Positions 31,964 to 40,154 of a stretch of DNA of 42,518 nt are shown here, in pieces. Under the pieces are notes generated by a model, which saw only the letters and a list, made by a program, of their open reading frames with translations, did no database searches and was not told the DNA's origin. A program made the translations under genes and the position numbers. How positions within the stretch are numbered: the first letter of the stretch is position 1; each line of letters starts with the position of its first letter. The stretch covers positions 1 through 42,518 of the forward strand of contig NZ_CACVCH010000061.1 in assembly GCF_902729425.1 (NCBI RefSeq). Reading direction: 5' to 3'. The stretch comes from Magnetospirillum sp. SS-4. GTDB lineage: Bacteria > Pseudomonadota > Alphaproteobacteria > Rhodospirillales > Magnetospirillaceae.

Positions 31964-33181
31964 CTATTTCCCTCCGCCCGACGGTGTTTTGAAGATGCCC
32001 ACATGCTGCATCAGGCCAAGCACGGCCACGGGCGCCAGGAAGTCCATCATGGCACGGGCCACGTCCCGGAAGGTGGCGAAACCACCCTCATAGCAAGCGA
32101 TGCCGTCATTGGGCAGAAGGTAGGGGTTGAAGTCGTCACGGTTGGGCTCGCGCACCAGATCCTCGATGGAGCGCTGCACCGCCTCACTTTTGCCGGTAGC
32201 CGGATTGGTGGTGACCAGCACCGCCACCCGATCCGCATTGGTGATCGGATTGCCGCCGACGCAGTTGGACGAGATCAGCGCCTGGAGCAGCCGGGTCCCG
32301 TAAGGAAAACTGGAGCTGTCCTTACCCACCGCCGATAAGGAGTTGCTGTAAGCGGGCGTGGTCAGATTGGAGAGGTAGACACGCACACCGGGCGGGCTGA
32401 TGGAGGACGGCTTCATCAGCTCCTCCTGGAAGCAGCCTCGCGACGGCACGGTAATCCGGTCGCCCGCCACCAGCGGCAGATCAAAGCCGGTATCGCCGGT
32501 CAGGGCGCCACGCATGTCGAGGACGATGGGCTTGCCGGCTCGCTCGACCGTCACCTGGGCCAGGTTCGCGTCGGGACGGACGCCACCGGCATTCCTGAGC
32601 GCGCTCGACAGGGTGCGGCCGGGGGCGTAATCGCCGCTATTGGTGCCTTCGGGGCGGCTGCGCTCATCGGCCTTGCGTTCATTGATCACCAATTGCCCCG
32701 GCTGGAACACCGCACCCGCCACCCATATCTGGGCCGGAGCCCATTGCACCGGCTGAACCGCCACGCGGACGAAGGAGGCCCGAAACAGCTTGGCGCCCAC
32801 CAGACGATCGGCGATGACGCCCTCCAATCGGGCGGCCGGAATGCCCGCCGCCTGGATCGGTGACAGGAAGGGCAGCTTCAAGGTGCCGTCGGCGTCGATG
32901 ACGTGCAGGCCGGTGAAGTTCTCACCCTGAGGCACGTTGACCTTGACCGTGTCGCCCGGCGACAGAGGCAGGCCGTCGCGCTCGAAATGGGGGGCGGCCT
33001 TGCTGGCGGGAAGCGGATCACGGCAGACGAGATCGGCCTTAGCCTTGGCATCGGGCTCGACCCATTGCGGCATGTAGGCTTCGCCATTGACCTTGATCGG
33101 CCCCTGAACCGAGCAGGCCGACAGCGAGCAGGCCGCCGCCATCACGCCCGCTATTGTCCGCTTTGCCCGATTGCGTGCCAT
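31964..33181 (-). CDS. Wza-like polysaccharide export lipoprotein
   Basis: This 405-residue protein has a lipoprotein signal (AACSLSAC, with the lipidated Cys near residue 23). The Poly_export region LSPGDTVKVNVPQGENFTGLHVIDADGTLKLPFL is followed by SLBB-like repeats (IWVAGAVFQPGQL, LSSALRNAGGVRPDANL). The C-terminal end has a hydrophobic helix (FLAPVAVLGLMQHVG) that could insert in the outer membrane. It should form the export channel. GGAGGAG precedes the ATG, 17 bases after the STAS gene. Confidence 0.88.
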   Translation of the reverse strand: MARNRAKRTIAGVMAAACSLSACSVQGPIKVNGEAYMPQWVEPDAKAKADLVCRDPLPASKAAPHFERDGLPLSPGDTVKVNVPQGENFTGLHVIDADGTLKLPFLSPIQAAGIPAARLEGVIADRLVGAKLFRASFVRVAVQPVQWAPAQIWVAGAVFQPGQLVINERKADERSRPEGTNSGDYAPGRTLSSALRNAGGVRPDANLAQVTVERAGKPIVLDMRGALTGDTGFDLPLVAGDRITVPSRGCFQEELMKPSSISPPGVRVYLSNLTTPAYSNSLSAVGKDSSSFPYGTRLLQALISSNCVGGNPITNADRVAVLVTTNPATGKSEAVQRSIEDLVREPNRDDFNPYLLPNDGIACYEGGFATFRDVARAMMDFLAPVAVLGLMQHVGIFKTPSGGGK

Positions 33182-33197
33182 GATCTTCTCCTCCGCC

Positions 33198-33521
33198 TCA
33201 GGACCACAGAGCCGGGATGTCGGCTTCGGAGCCGGCGATGGGGAACACGGTCTGGAGGCGGGTCAGTTCGATCAGCCCCCGCACCTGGGGTTGGGGGGCC
33301 AGCAGGGCGACATCACCCCCCTTGGCCTTGGCCGCCTTGAGCGCGGAAACCATGGCACCGAGGCCACTGGAATCCATGAACTCCACGGTTCGCAAATCGA
33401 TGATCAGATGGGAACCGCCGCCATCCAGCGCTTGGCGGACCTGCTGGCGGATGGCATCCACATTGGCCAGGGTTACACGGGGCGGAAAGCTGACGGTTTG
33501 GATTGCGGTGTTGTTGACCAT
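33198..33521 (-). CDS. STAS-domain protein leading the export operon (SypA-like)
   Basis: This 107-residue STAS domain contains VEFMDSSGLGAMVSA, with the phosphorylatable serine intact. It is first in the export/polymerase operon. In the Vibrio fischeri syp biofilm locus the first gene, sypA, also encodes a small STAS protein whose phosphorylation state controls biofilm formation. GGGAGG precedes the ATG at 33521. The kinase and phosphatase at 16935-18858 are natural candidates to act on it (inference). Confidence 0.9.
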   Translation of the reverse strand: MVNNTAIQTVSFPPRVTLANVDAIRQQVRQALDGGGSHLIIDLRTVEFMDSSGLGAMVSALKAAKAKGGDVALLAPQPQVRGLIELTRLQTVFPIAGSEADIPALWS

Positions 33522-33561
33522 GACGGCCTCCCAAGAGAATGAATTGTCCTGCTTGGGATAG

Positions 33562-33577
33562 CGCAAGGCTCATGCCA
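33562..33577 (-). promoter_or_regulatory. Sigma54 promoter of the export operon
   Basis: On the minus strand TGGCATGAGCCTTGCG fits the consensus with exact spacing. It overlaps the last codons of the upstream membrane-protein gene. The predicted leader to the STAS ATG is about 30 nt. Confidence 0.82.
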
Positions 33578-34085
33578 GGGATTTCAGGGCGTCGCGGGCA
33601 TATTCCCGCGCCGAATTCGCAATATGCATCGCAGGCTGAAGCAATTCGCCACTGAAAAAATCCCACAGATGGCGATCGGGGAAGATGTCGATTCCCGCCA
33701 TGGACTTGAGCAGGTAGGCCGCCAGAAGCCCGATGACGGTCAGGACCGAGAAGCTCATGAAGCCCGCCACTCCCAGAGTGGCGCCGGTACCGGCGTGGAA
33801 ACTCAGCCGCCGCCGGCGAGCCAGGGTCTTCATCACCTTGTGGCGACGATCCGGCCCTGCAAGCAGGACAACGTAATAGCGCTGAAAAAACAGCGAAACC
33901 TGGGCCCGCAGGTCAATGCTGTGGCGCTGGCGGTTCATCCGGGTGAGAGATGAGACCAGGGCATTAATCTGCGTCTCGGTGAAGCTTGCCCGGATGTCCG
34001 GTCCCAGGCTCTCGAACAGCGCCTTGCAGAACGGGTCCGCCTCGAAAGGCGCCTCGGGCGCATTGTCGTTCACATCACCCGTCAT
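33570..34085 (-). CDS. Hypothetical single-span membrane protein
   Basis: This 171-residue protein has one clear membrane helix (MSFSVLTVIGLLAAYLL, about residues 110-128) after a basic RRHKVMKTLARRRRLSF segment. The N-terminal half holds ALFESLGPDIRASFTETQINALVSSL and RAQVSLFFQRYYVVLLAG. I do not recognise a family. It lies between the sigma54 activator gene and the export operon and has its own sigma54 promoter and box, so it belongs to the regulon. GGAG lies eight bases before the ATG at 34085. Confidence 0.75.
   Translation of the reverse strand: MTGDVNDNAPEAPFEADPFCKALFESLGPDIRASFTETQINALVSSLTRMNRQRHSIDLRAQVSLFFQRYYVVLLAGPDRRHKVMKTLARRRRLSFHAGTGATLGVAGFMSFSVLTVIGLLAAYLLKSMAGIDIFPDRHLWDFFSGELLQPAMHIANSAREYARDALKSLA
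33616..33630. promoter_or_regulatory. Activator box for the export operon
   Basis: TTCGCA-ATA-TGCATC matches the box on one full arm and half of the other. It lies about 46 bp upstream of the -24 element, inside the 3' end of the membrane-protein gene. Confidence 0.55.
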
Positions 34086-34122
34086 GGCCAGTCTCCGGTC
34101 ACTTGCAAAACGCAATGACCGG

Positions 34123-34138
34123 CGCAAAAGCCGTGCCG
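34123..34138 (-). promoter_or_regulatory. Sigma54 promoter of membrane-protein gene
   Basis: On the minus strand CGGCACGGCTTTTGCG fits CGGCACG-N4-TTGC with exact spacing. It lies just after the stop codon of the activator gene, about 27 nt before the ATG at 34085 once transcription starts. Confidence 0.8.
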
Positions 34139-34145
34139 GTTGGGA

Positions 34146-35582
34146 TCAGCCGGTTTCGCCGGCTTCCCAGGATTGCTTTTTGCGATAGATGGTCGAAGGG
34201 CTGACCTCGAGATAGGCGGCAGCCTTGGGGATGTTGCCGCCGCATTCGGCGATGGCCGCCTCGATGATTTCCTTCTCCTGCCGCCACAAGGGCCGCAACA
34301 CGTCGCGGGCAGGCGCCGCGACCGCGACCGCGACCGCCTCGACATCGGCGGTTGGCGGAATTGAAGACGGTGCGGGCGGAAGCGGGCTTGCCTTCGCCTG
34401 GGGTGCGCCGGCATTGACCAGGAGCGGCAGCATCTCGGGCAGAATTTCGGCGCCGTCGTGCAGCACCACCGAGTTGCGGATGACGTTTTCCAATTGCCGG
34501 ACGTTGCCGGGCCAGGAATAGGCGATCAGGGCCTGACGGACGGCGGAAGACAGAGACTTGAACCCCTTGCCCTCCTCCTTGGCGAAACGCTTGAGGAAGA
34601 ATTCGGCCAGTTCCAGCACGTCGCCCTCGCGGTCACGGAGCGGCGGCATGGTCATGGGAATGACGTGCAGGCGGTAATAGAGATCCTCGCGGAAACGCCC
34701 GGCGCGGACTTCCTCCAGGGGATCGCGGTTGGTGGCGCACAGGAAGCGCACGTCGGCCTCTTCCGGCTTGTTTGCTCCCACCTTCTGGAAGGTGCCGGTC
34801 TGGATGAAACGCAGCAGCTTGCTTTGCAGGCTGATGTCCATCTCGCAGATCTCGTCCAGAAACAGCGTTCCGCCGCGCGCCTGGGCAGCCGCGCCGTCGC
34901 GATCCGAGGTGGCGCCGGTGAAGGCGCCCTTCACATGGCCGAAGATCTCGCTTTCGATCAGATCCTTGGGAATGGCCGCGCAATTCAGCGCGACAAAGGG
35001 CCGCTTCGCCCTTGGACTTTGGCAGTGAATGGCTTCGGCGCACAATTCCTTGCCGGTCCCCGATTCCCCCGTGATGAACACAGAGGCCCGGCTGGGCGCC
35101 GCCGATTCGATGATGCGATACACCGCCTGCATGGCCAGGGACGAACCGATAATGCCCTGAAAGCCACGGCGGTCGATCTGTTCGCGATAGGTGGTGACGA
35201 TCTCTTCAAGGCGGCCCCGTTCCAGGGCGTTGCGCACAGTCACCAGCAGGCGGTCACCGGCAAAGGGCTTGACCAGGAAGTCATAAGCCCCCAGCCGCAT
35301 GGCGGCGATGGCCACCTGGATGGACCCCTGGGCGGTCACCACGATGGTGGTGGTGGGAATCCCCTGCTCGGCGATCTGCTTCAGGATATCCATGCCGTTC
35401 ATGTCCGGCAGGCCCAGATCCAACAGCAGCACGGCGGGCGGGGCCGAGGAAATGATCTCCCACGCCTTGGTCCCGGTATCGACCACCCGCACATCCCAAT
35501 CACCGGAGCGCAGATACTCCGTGTAGGTGTAGGAGAGCGCTGGCGAGTCTTCGACGATCAGAATGGCTGGGCGTGCTGACAT
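34146..35582 (-). CDS. Sigma54-dependent response regulator (LuxO/SypG-type)
   Basis: This 478-residue activator has three parts. The receiver carries VEDSP, the phospho-acceptor D55 (LLLDLGLPD) and K105 (VKP). The AAA+ domain has Walker A GESGTGKE (171-178), the sigma54-contact loop GAFTGA (218-223) and Walker B GGTLFLDEI (about 236-244). The C-terminal Fis-type helix-turn-helix reads AECGGNIPKAAAYLEVSPSTIY. The order matches Vibrio LuxO and SypG, whose DNA boxes resemble the palindromes found here. It lies 27 bases after the hybrid-kinase gene and is very likely its phosphorylation target and the driver of the nine sigma54 promoters (inference). Confidence 0.93.
   Translation of the reverse strand: MSARPAILIVEDSPALSYTYTEYLRSGDWDVRVVDTGTKAWEIISSAPPAVLLLDLGLPDMNGMDILKQIAEQGIPTTTIVVTAQGSIQVAIAAMRLGAYDFLVKPFAGDRLLVTVRNALERGRLEEIVTTYREQIDRRGFQGIIGSSLAMQAVYRIIESAAPSRASVFITGESGTGKELCAEAIHCQSPRAKRPFVALNCAAIPKDLIESEIFGHVKGAFTGATSDRDGAAAQARGGTLFLDEICEMDISLQSKLLRFIQTGTFQKVGANKPEEADVRFLCATNRDPLEEVRAGRFREDLYYRLHVIPMTMPPLRDREGDVLELAEFFLKRFAKEEGKGFKSLSSAVRQALIAYSWPGNVRQLENVIRNSVVLHDGAEILPEMLPLLVNAGAPQAKASPLPPAPSSIPPTADVEAVAVAVAAPARDVLRPLWRQEKEIIEAAIAECGGNIPKAAAYLEVSPSTIYRKKQSWEAGETG
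34173..34185. promoter_or_regulatory. Activator box within the end of the activator gene
   Basis: TTGCT-TTT-TGCGA lies about 41 bp upstream of the -24 element of the membrane-protein gene. A second copy, TTGCA-AAA-CGCAA (34103-34115), overlaps the predicted transcription start and might be repressive. Confidence 0.5.
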
Positions 35583-35609
35583 TAAGCATTTCCCTAAATA
35601 TGCGCCCCA

Positions 35610-38579
35610 TCATGCCCCAGCCGGCGCATCCTCGTCCAATTGGAACCGGTGGGTAATGGCATCGGCCGCCGCCAGGGCCAATCCGGGTATCTCCTCGGCC
35701 ATGGAGAGGGTGGAATGATCGCCGTTGCGGCCCGCGTTCTCCACCTGCTGGGCCAGAGCGCGCAGATCCTCGAGCCCGAAGGTGGCCGCCAGACTCTTCA
35801 TGGTATGGGCCTCGCGGCCGATGGCCTCGACGCCCCCGGCCTGGATATGTCCGGCAATGCGTTGGGCGCGGTCACGGATTTCCGCCGCCACTTTCGAAGC
35901 GATCCGCCGGGCGGTGCGGTCATCGGTATCGGCGATCAGGTTGCCGATCAGGCGTTCATCCAGGCTCGGCCCCGAAGCCCTGGCCTTCAATGCCGGCTCC
36001 GCCGGCTTCAGCCAGGTTGCCAGCTTCGAGAGCATGAGTTCCAGGGATAGTGGCTTGGTCAGGTAGTCGTTCATGCCCGCCTCCAGGCACATCTCGGCAT
36101 CACCCTGCATGGCAAGGGCCGTCATGGCGATGACGGGAATGTCACGAACGTCCTCGGACAGGGCACGGATCAGGCGGGTTGCCTCCAGGCCGTCCACTTC
36201 GGGCATGGTCACGTCCATCAGAACCAGATCATAGCGTCCGGTAGCTACCGCCTCGACGGCGGCGCGGCCATTGTTGACGCAATCCACCTCAAGCCCGGTA
36301 GGCGCCAGCATGGCGGTGGCCACAAGCTGGTTGGCCTCGCTGTCCTCCGCCAGCAGGACGCGGCCGGCAAGTCGTGGAACACTGTCCAGGTGTTCTTCCA
36401 CCGGTTCAGGTTCCTCCCCCTCGCGGATGGGAAGCGTGACCACGAAGGTGCTGCCTTGCCCAAGGGAGGAGGTAACGGCGATGGTCCCTCCCATGGCGCC
36501 GACCAGATTGCGGCAGATGGCCAGCCCCAGCCCCGTGCCGCCATGCCGGCGGCGAAGGCTTCCGTCCACCTGGGTAAAGGGGGTGAACAGACGGTTCAGA
36601 TCGCCGTCGCCGATGCCTGCGCCGGTGTCGGCCACGCGAAGAGACATGAAGCCTGGCCGGTGCCTGTCGGGGGCAACGCTCAGCGTCACGCCCCCCTGGT
36701 CGGTGAACTTCACCGCATTGTTGAGAAGATTACCAAAAATCTGGCGGAGACGATCCGGGTCTCCCTTCAGCCAGCGGGGAAGGTCATCCGAGAACTCGAC
36801 GTTCAGGCCGAGGGATTTGCCACGGGCCAGTGGCTCCACCATTTCCACGGACTCCGCAACCAGACGTCTCATGTCATAATCCGCTTCGTTAAGTTCGAGA
36901 CGCCCGGCCTCCATTTTCGACATGTCAAGAATGTCGCCGACGATGGTCAGAAGAGAACGCCCCGAATTGCGCGCCACTTCGGCCAGCCGCCGCTGGTCAG
37001 GCGCCAGGTCCGAGCGAAGGAGTAAATCCACCGAGCCGAGGATGCCGTTGAGCGGAGTGCGGACCTCGTGGCTCATGACCGCCAGGAATTCCGACTTGGC
37101 GCGATTGGCATTCTCGGCCAGCAGGCGGGCTTCCTCGGTACGCTTTTCCGCTTCCCTGCGCTCGGAGATATCGCGGATCAGGCCGATCAGGAAGCTCTCG
37201 CTGCCCTGGCCCACCACGGAAATGGACAATTCCATGGGAAACTGGCTGCCGTCGCGGCGCTGTCCCACCAATTGCCGGTCCTTGCCCACCACGCCGCCAC
37301 GCTCTCCGAATTCGGCGTAGCGCCGCATGTAGGCCCCGTGCCCGGCCCGCAAATCCTCGGGCATCAGCAGGCTGATGTTCTTGCCCCGCAACTCGTCCAG
37401 CGGCCAGCCGAAGATCCGCTCGGTGGCGGGATTGGCGGTGATAATGGTTCCCAGGGGATCGACGCTGATGATGCTGTCCAACACGTTGGCGAGAATGGCA
37501 TCCAGGCGTTCCGCCTGCCGGCCCAGGCGGATTTGAGCCTGGGTTAATTCGGCGGTACGCGCCTCCACCTTGTCTTCCAGGGTCCGCTTGGCCTCCCGCA
37601 GATTGCCCAGCATGGCGGCAAGGGACGATGCCAGTTGGGCAACCTCGTCCTCGCCCGAGCTGTCGATCTCCACGTTTGCCTGGCTGTCGGCGGCAACGGC
37701 CGTGGCGGCCGCGCTCAAGCAAGCCAGCCGGCCGGTCAGCCGGCGGGCGGCGAGCCACGCCAGGATGAACGTGGCGGCCAAAGCCAAGGCGCCTACCAGC
37801 GTGAAGAGCATGATGAACCGGGTCACCGGCAGCATGGCCTCGTGGCGGGGATGCGATATCCGCAACTCAATTCCGGCCCCGGCCAGCGGTTCGACGAAAT
37901 GAAGCTGCTTGGCCGCGACGATATCGCCGGCTTTGAACGCCTCTCCTGCTGCCGCGATAACCCGTCCGCCCCGAGCCGAGAGACTGACATTCTGGTTGAG
38001 CGGCAACTGCGCGAAAACCCTGCCGGCGAGCGCGGAAGAGGAGATCCGGGCCGCCAGCACCCCTTCCGGCGTTCCGGTTCCGGGATAGATAACCGGAAAG
38101 GCCAGCACCACCTGGTCACCTTCGATCTCGGCCCGAGGCGTGCCGGCCAGAGCCTCTGAAAACCAGGAGGTGGACGGAGATACGGCATCTTTTCCAGCCG
38201 TGCGGTTGGACGCGTAGAGCTGTCCCTGGAAATCATAAAGCTGGACGGCTACGCCGTTAAGATCGTCAGCCCGATATCCCTTCAGAAACGGATCGAGATA
38301 GGTCTTACGCCCGGCGGTATCGACCAGGGCGTTGCTGATCAGGGGATTGCGGGCCAGGGCATCCATGTCGTGCTGAAGATCGCCCAGGGTCAATTCGACC
38401 TTCTGGGCCAGCATGCCCGCCTGGGCATCCACCTTGCCCTGGATATTCTCGACAATGATGGACCATGTGGAGACAAAGGACAGCCCCCCCAGGGCCGCCC
38501 CCGCCAGCAGGGCCAGCCCCATCGCCACCGCCAGGAACTGATTGGCCAAGCTTTTGCCGATGAACGAAAGACGTGCCAT
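35610..38579 (-). CDS. Hybrid histidine kinase with PAS, receiver and HPt domains
   Basis: This 989-residue protein has a first membrane segment near 15-35, a periplasmic dCache-like domain to about 255, a second segment near 260-282, a HAMP-like region, and a PAS domain at about 360-475. The kinase core has MSHEVRTPLNG (H504), NLLNNAVKFTD and [11 protein letters not shown] receiver carries MDVTMP (D789) and a C-terminal HPt domain has EAHTMKSLAA (H925). The chain ends in an HPt, so it can pass phosphate to the separate activator encoded next. RscS and SypF of Vibrio fischeri share this layout. GGGAG precedes the ATG, 21 bases after the periplasmic binding protein gene. Confidence 0.93.
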   Translation of the reverse strand: MARLSFIGKSLANQFLAVAMGLALLAGAALGGLSFVSTWSIIVENIQGKVDAQAGMLAQKVELTLGDLQHDMDALARNPLISNALVDTAGRKTYLDPFLKGYRADDLNGVAVQLYDFQGQLYASNRTAGKDAVSPSTSWFSEALAGTPRAEIEGDQVVLAFPVIYPGTGTPEGVLAARISSSALAGRVFAQLPLNQNVSLSARGGRVIAAAGEAFKAGDIVAAKQLHFVEPLAGAGIELRISHPRHEAMLPVTRFIMLFTLVGALALAATFILAWLAARRLTGRLACLSAAATAVAADSQANVEIDSSGEDEVAQLASSLAAMLGNLREAKRTLEDKVEARTAELTQAQIRLGRQAERLDAILANVLDSIISVDPLGTIITANPATERIFGWPLDELRGKNISLLMPEDLRAGHGAYMRRYAEFGERGGVVGKDRQLVGQRRDGSQFPMELSISVVGQGSESFLIGLIRDISERREAEKRTEEARLLAENANRAKSEFLAVMSHEVRTPLNGILGSVDLLLRSDLAPDQRRLAEVARNSGRSLLTIVGDILDMSKMEAGRLELNEADYDMRRLVAESVEMVEPLARGKSLGLNVEFSDDLPRWLKGDPDRLRQIFGNLLNNAVKFTDQGGVTLSVAPDRHRPGFMSLRVADTGAGIGDGDLNRLFTPFTQVDGSLRRRHGGTGLGLAICRNLVGAMGGTIAVTSSLGQGSTFVVTLPIREGEEPEPVEEHLDSVPRLAGRVLLAEDSEANQLVATAMLAPTGLEVDCVNNGRAAVEAVATGRYDLVLMDVTMPEVDGLEATRLIRALSEDVRDIPVIAMTALAMQGDAEMCLEAGMNDYLTKPLSLELMLSKLATWLKPAEPALKARASGPSLDERLIGNLIADTDDRTARRIASKVAAEIRDRAQRIAGHIQAGGVEAIGREAHTMKSLAATFGLEDLRALAQQVENAGRNGDHSTLSMAEEIPGLALAAADAITHRFQLDEDAPAGA

Positions 38580-38600
38580 GCTCCCAGTCTCCTGCGCCGC

Positions 38601-39761
38601 CTAGCGGATACCATCCGGGCCAAAACGGCCCAGGAAGACCAGATCCGGAATCAGTGCCTCGTGCCGGTCCGGCGCGAAGGGAGGTGCGTAGGTCTTCACC
38701 AGCCCATCCCAGCGCTCGACTTTCTCCAAGGCGTCGCGGATCGCCTTGCGATCGGTGGAGCCCGCCTTGTCGATGGCCAGGGCCAGGATGTGGGTCAGGT
38801 CATAGGCATGGGCGAGGCCCACCTGGGACTTCAACCCGTTCAGCCCCTTGATGCCGAACAGCCGCTCTGCCGACTGGATCACGGCCTTGGCACGGGCATC
38901 GGTCTTACCCACGAAGGTGTAGGTCTGCACTACAGAGAAATCCACCTCGGCCAGGGCACCGCCGGTCATGGCCACGAAGTCGCCGCCGGAGACCCCCCAA
39001 TGGGACAAAACCGGCAAGCGCTCTGCCTTGGGCAGTGCGGCAATTTCCTTGACCAGGATCGACCCCTCGCCCTCGTTGGCCACCAGCACGATGGCCTTCG
39101 CCCCCGCCAGGCGAAGCGCCTGGTAGCGGTCGATCAGGCTGCGTTCCCCCCAATTGTACCAGGCGCTCTCGACAATGCTCACGCCGCTGTTGCTGCGGGT
39201 CCAGGTCTCGGCGGCCTTCAGGCTGGAGCGGCCCCAGGCGGTGTTGGGCAGCATCATCGCGACCTTGTCCAGGCCACGCTTGCGGGCCTCGGCCAGAATG
39301 GCGGGCAGAGCCCAGCCATCCCGCAGGGACAGGCGGAAGACGAAATTGGGAGTCTGGCCGTTATCGACGATCTCATCGGCTGCCGCCCAGGGGTCGAGAA
39401 GCGGAATGCCCAATTCGTGGACCACGCCAATCTGCTCGATCACCACCGGTGAGAATTTTCCGGAAAACACCGCCACCACATCGGGGTCGGCGGCCAGTTC
39501 ACGGATATTGGCGACGCCACGCGCGGGCACGGAGCGATTGTCGCGCTCCACCAGTTCAAGCTTGCGGCCACCCAGCACGCCACCCTTGGCGTTGATTTCA
39601 TCCACGGCAATGAGGATGCCTTGGCGGATGGCCTGGGCCGAGGTGCTGGTCACGTGACCGAATTCACCATCGAAGCCGATCTTCACCGGCTTTGTCTCCG
39701 CCGATCCGGTCGAGGCGGCAAGACACAGCCCCAACCCCAGTATCAACCCGGCAATGCGCAT
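38601..39761 (-). CDS. Periplasmic binding protein, branched-chain amino acid type
   Basis: This 386-residue protein has a signal peptide (MRIAGLILGLGLCLAASTGSA) and a type I periplasmic binding fold: IGFDGEFGHVTSTSAQAIRQG, VDEINAKGGVLGGRKLELVERDN and LPNTAWGRSSLKAAETW. Relatives bind branched-chain amino acids or amides for ABC transport. No permease or ATPase genes lie nearby. It heads the operon of the hybrid kinase and the activator and has a sigma54 promoter, so it more likely delivers a ligand signal to the kinase (inference). GGAGG before the ATG at 39761 decides the start. Confidence 0.88.
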   Translation of the reverse strand: MRIAGLILGLGLCLAASTGSAETKPVKIGFDGEFGHVTSTSAQAIRQGILIAVDEINAKGGVLGGRKLELVERDNRSVPARGVANIRELAADPDVVAVFSGKFSPVVIEQIGVVHELGIPLLDPWAAADEIVDNGQTPNFVFRLSLRDGWALPAILAEARKRGLDKVAMMLPNTAWGRSSLKAAETWTRSNSGVSIVESAWYNWGERSLIDRYQALRLAGAKAIVLVANEGEGSILVKEIAALPKAERLPVLSHWGVSGGDFVAMTGGALAEVDFSVVQTYTFVGKTDARAKAVIQSAERLFGIKGLNGLKSQVGLAHAYDLTHILALAIDKAGSTDRKAIRDALEKVERWDGLVKTYAPPFAPDRHEALIPDLVFLGRFGPDGIR

Positions 39762-39808
39762 GGCGACCTCCATCTTCTTTCCCGATCATTCGGGGTTATG
39801 GCCATCAC

Positions 39809-39824
39809 AGCAAGTTCCGTTCCA
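39809..39824 (-). promoter_or_regulatory. Sigma54 promoter of sensor/kinase/activator operon
   Basis: On the minus strand TGGAACGGAACTTGCT has TGG and TTGCT with exact spacing; only the fourth base departs from TGGCACG. Predicted start near 39798. If real, the activator operon is autoregulated. Confidence 0.72.
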
Positions 39825-39854
39825 CGGCAAGGCGCCATTTTTCCGGAAACCGCA

Positions 39855-39867
39855 TTGCAAAATGCAA
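39855..39867. promoter_or_regulatory. LuxO-type box between divergent promoters
   Basis: TTGCA-AAA-TGCAA is a perfect palindrome and fits the published Vibrio LuxO box form TTGCA-W3-TGCAA as I recall it. It lies about 35 bp from the -24 element on each side. Confidence 0.78.
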
Positions 39868-39895
39868 ATCATGCCATTCCATGAGGCCGTCGTCG

Positions 39896-39911
39896 CGGCA
39901 CGAGGTTTGCA
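39896..39911 (+). promoter_or_regulatory. Sigma54 promoter of the small gene or RNA
   Basis: CGGCACGAGGTTTGCA is nearly consensus (CGGCACG-N4-TTGCA) with exact spacing. Predicted start near 39922. Confidence 0.85.
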
Positions 39912-39950
39912 GTTCGTTGATCAGAGAATTCCACATCCCCGGAGGTCATC

Positions 39951-40130
39951 ATGGAAAGCTTTACCATCTGCTGGCAATCCCGTCCGGGTGGGCGCGTCGA
40001 ATCTTTCGGCCCCCTTCCGCGAGATCTTGCTGAGTTCCGCCTGCGCGAGCACAACGCCAGCTATCCCCATATCCGCGCCTGGTTGACTCAGCCCTCCATT
40101 CAGATCAGGGAATGCGAAACTGTTCTCTGA
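39951..40130 (+). CDS. 59-residue small protein under sigma54 control
   Basis: The predicted protein reads MESFTICWQSRPGGRVESFG at first and ends IRECETVL. GGAGG lies six bases before the ATG. The gene has its own sigma54 promoter and LuxO-type box, and a strong hairpin terminator 25 bases after its stop, so it is a compact transcription unit of roughly 260 nt. I recognise no family and there is no membrane segment. The transcript could act as a small RNA as well as, or instead of, an mRNA. Confidence 0.65.
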   Translation: MESFTICWQSRPGGRVESFGPLPRDLAEFRLREHNASYPHIRAWLTQPSIQIRECETVL

Positions 40131-40154
40131 GAGCCTCTTCCATCAGGCGGAAAC

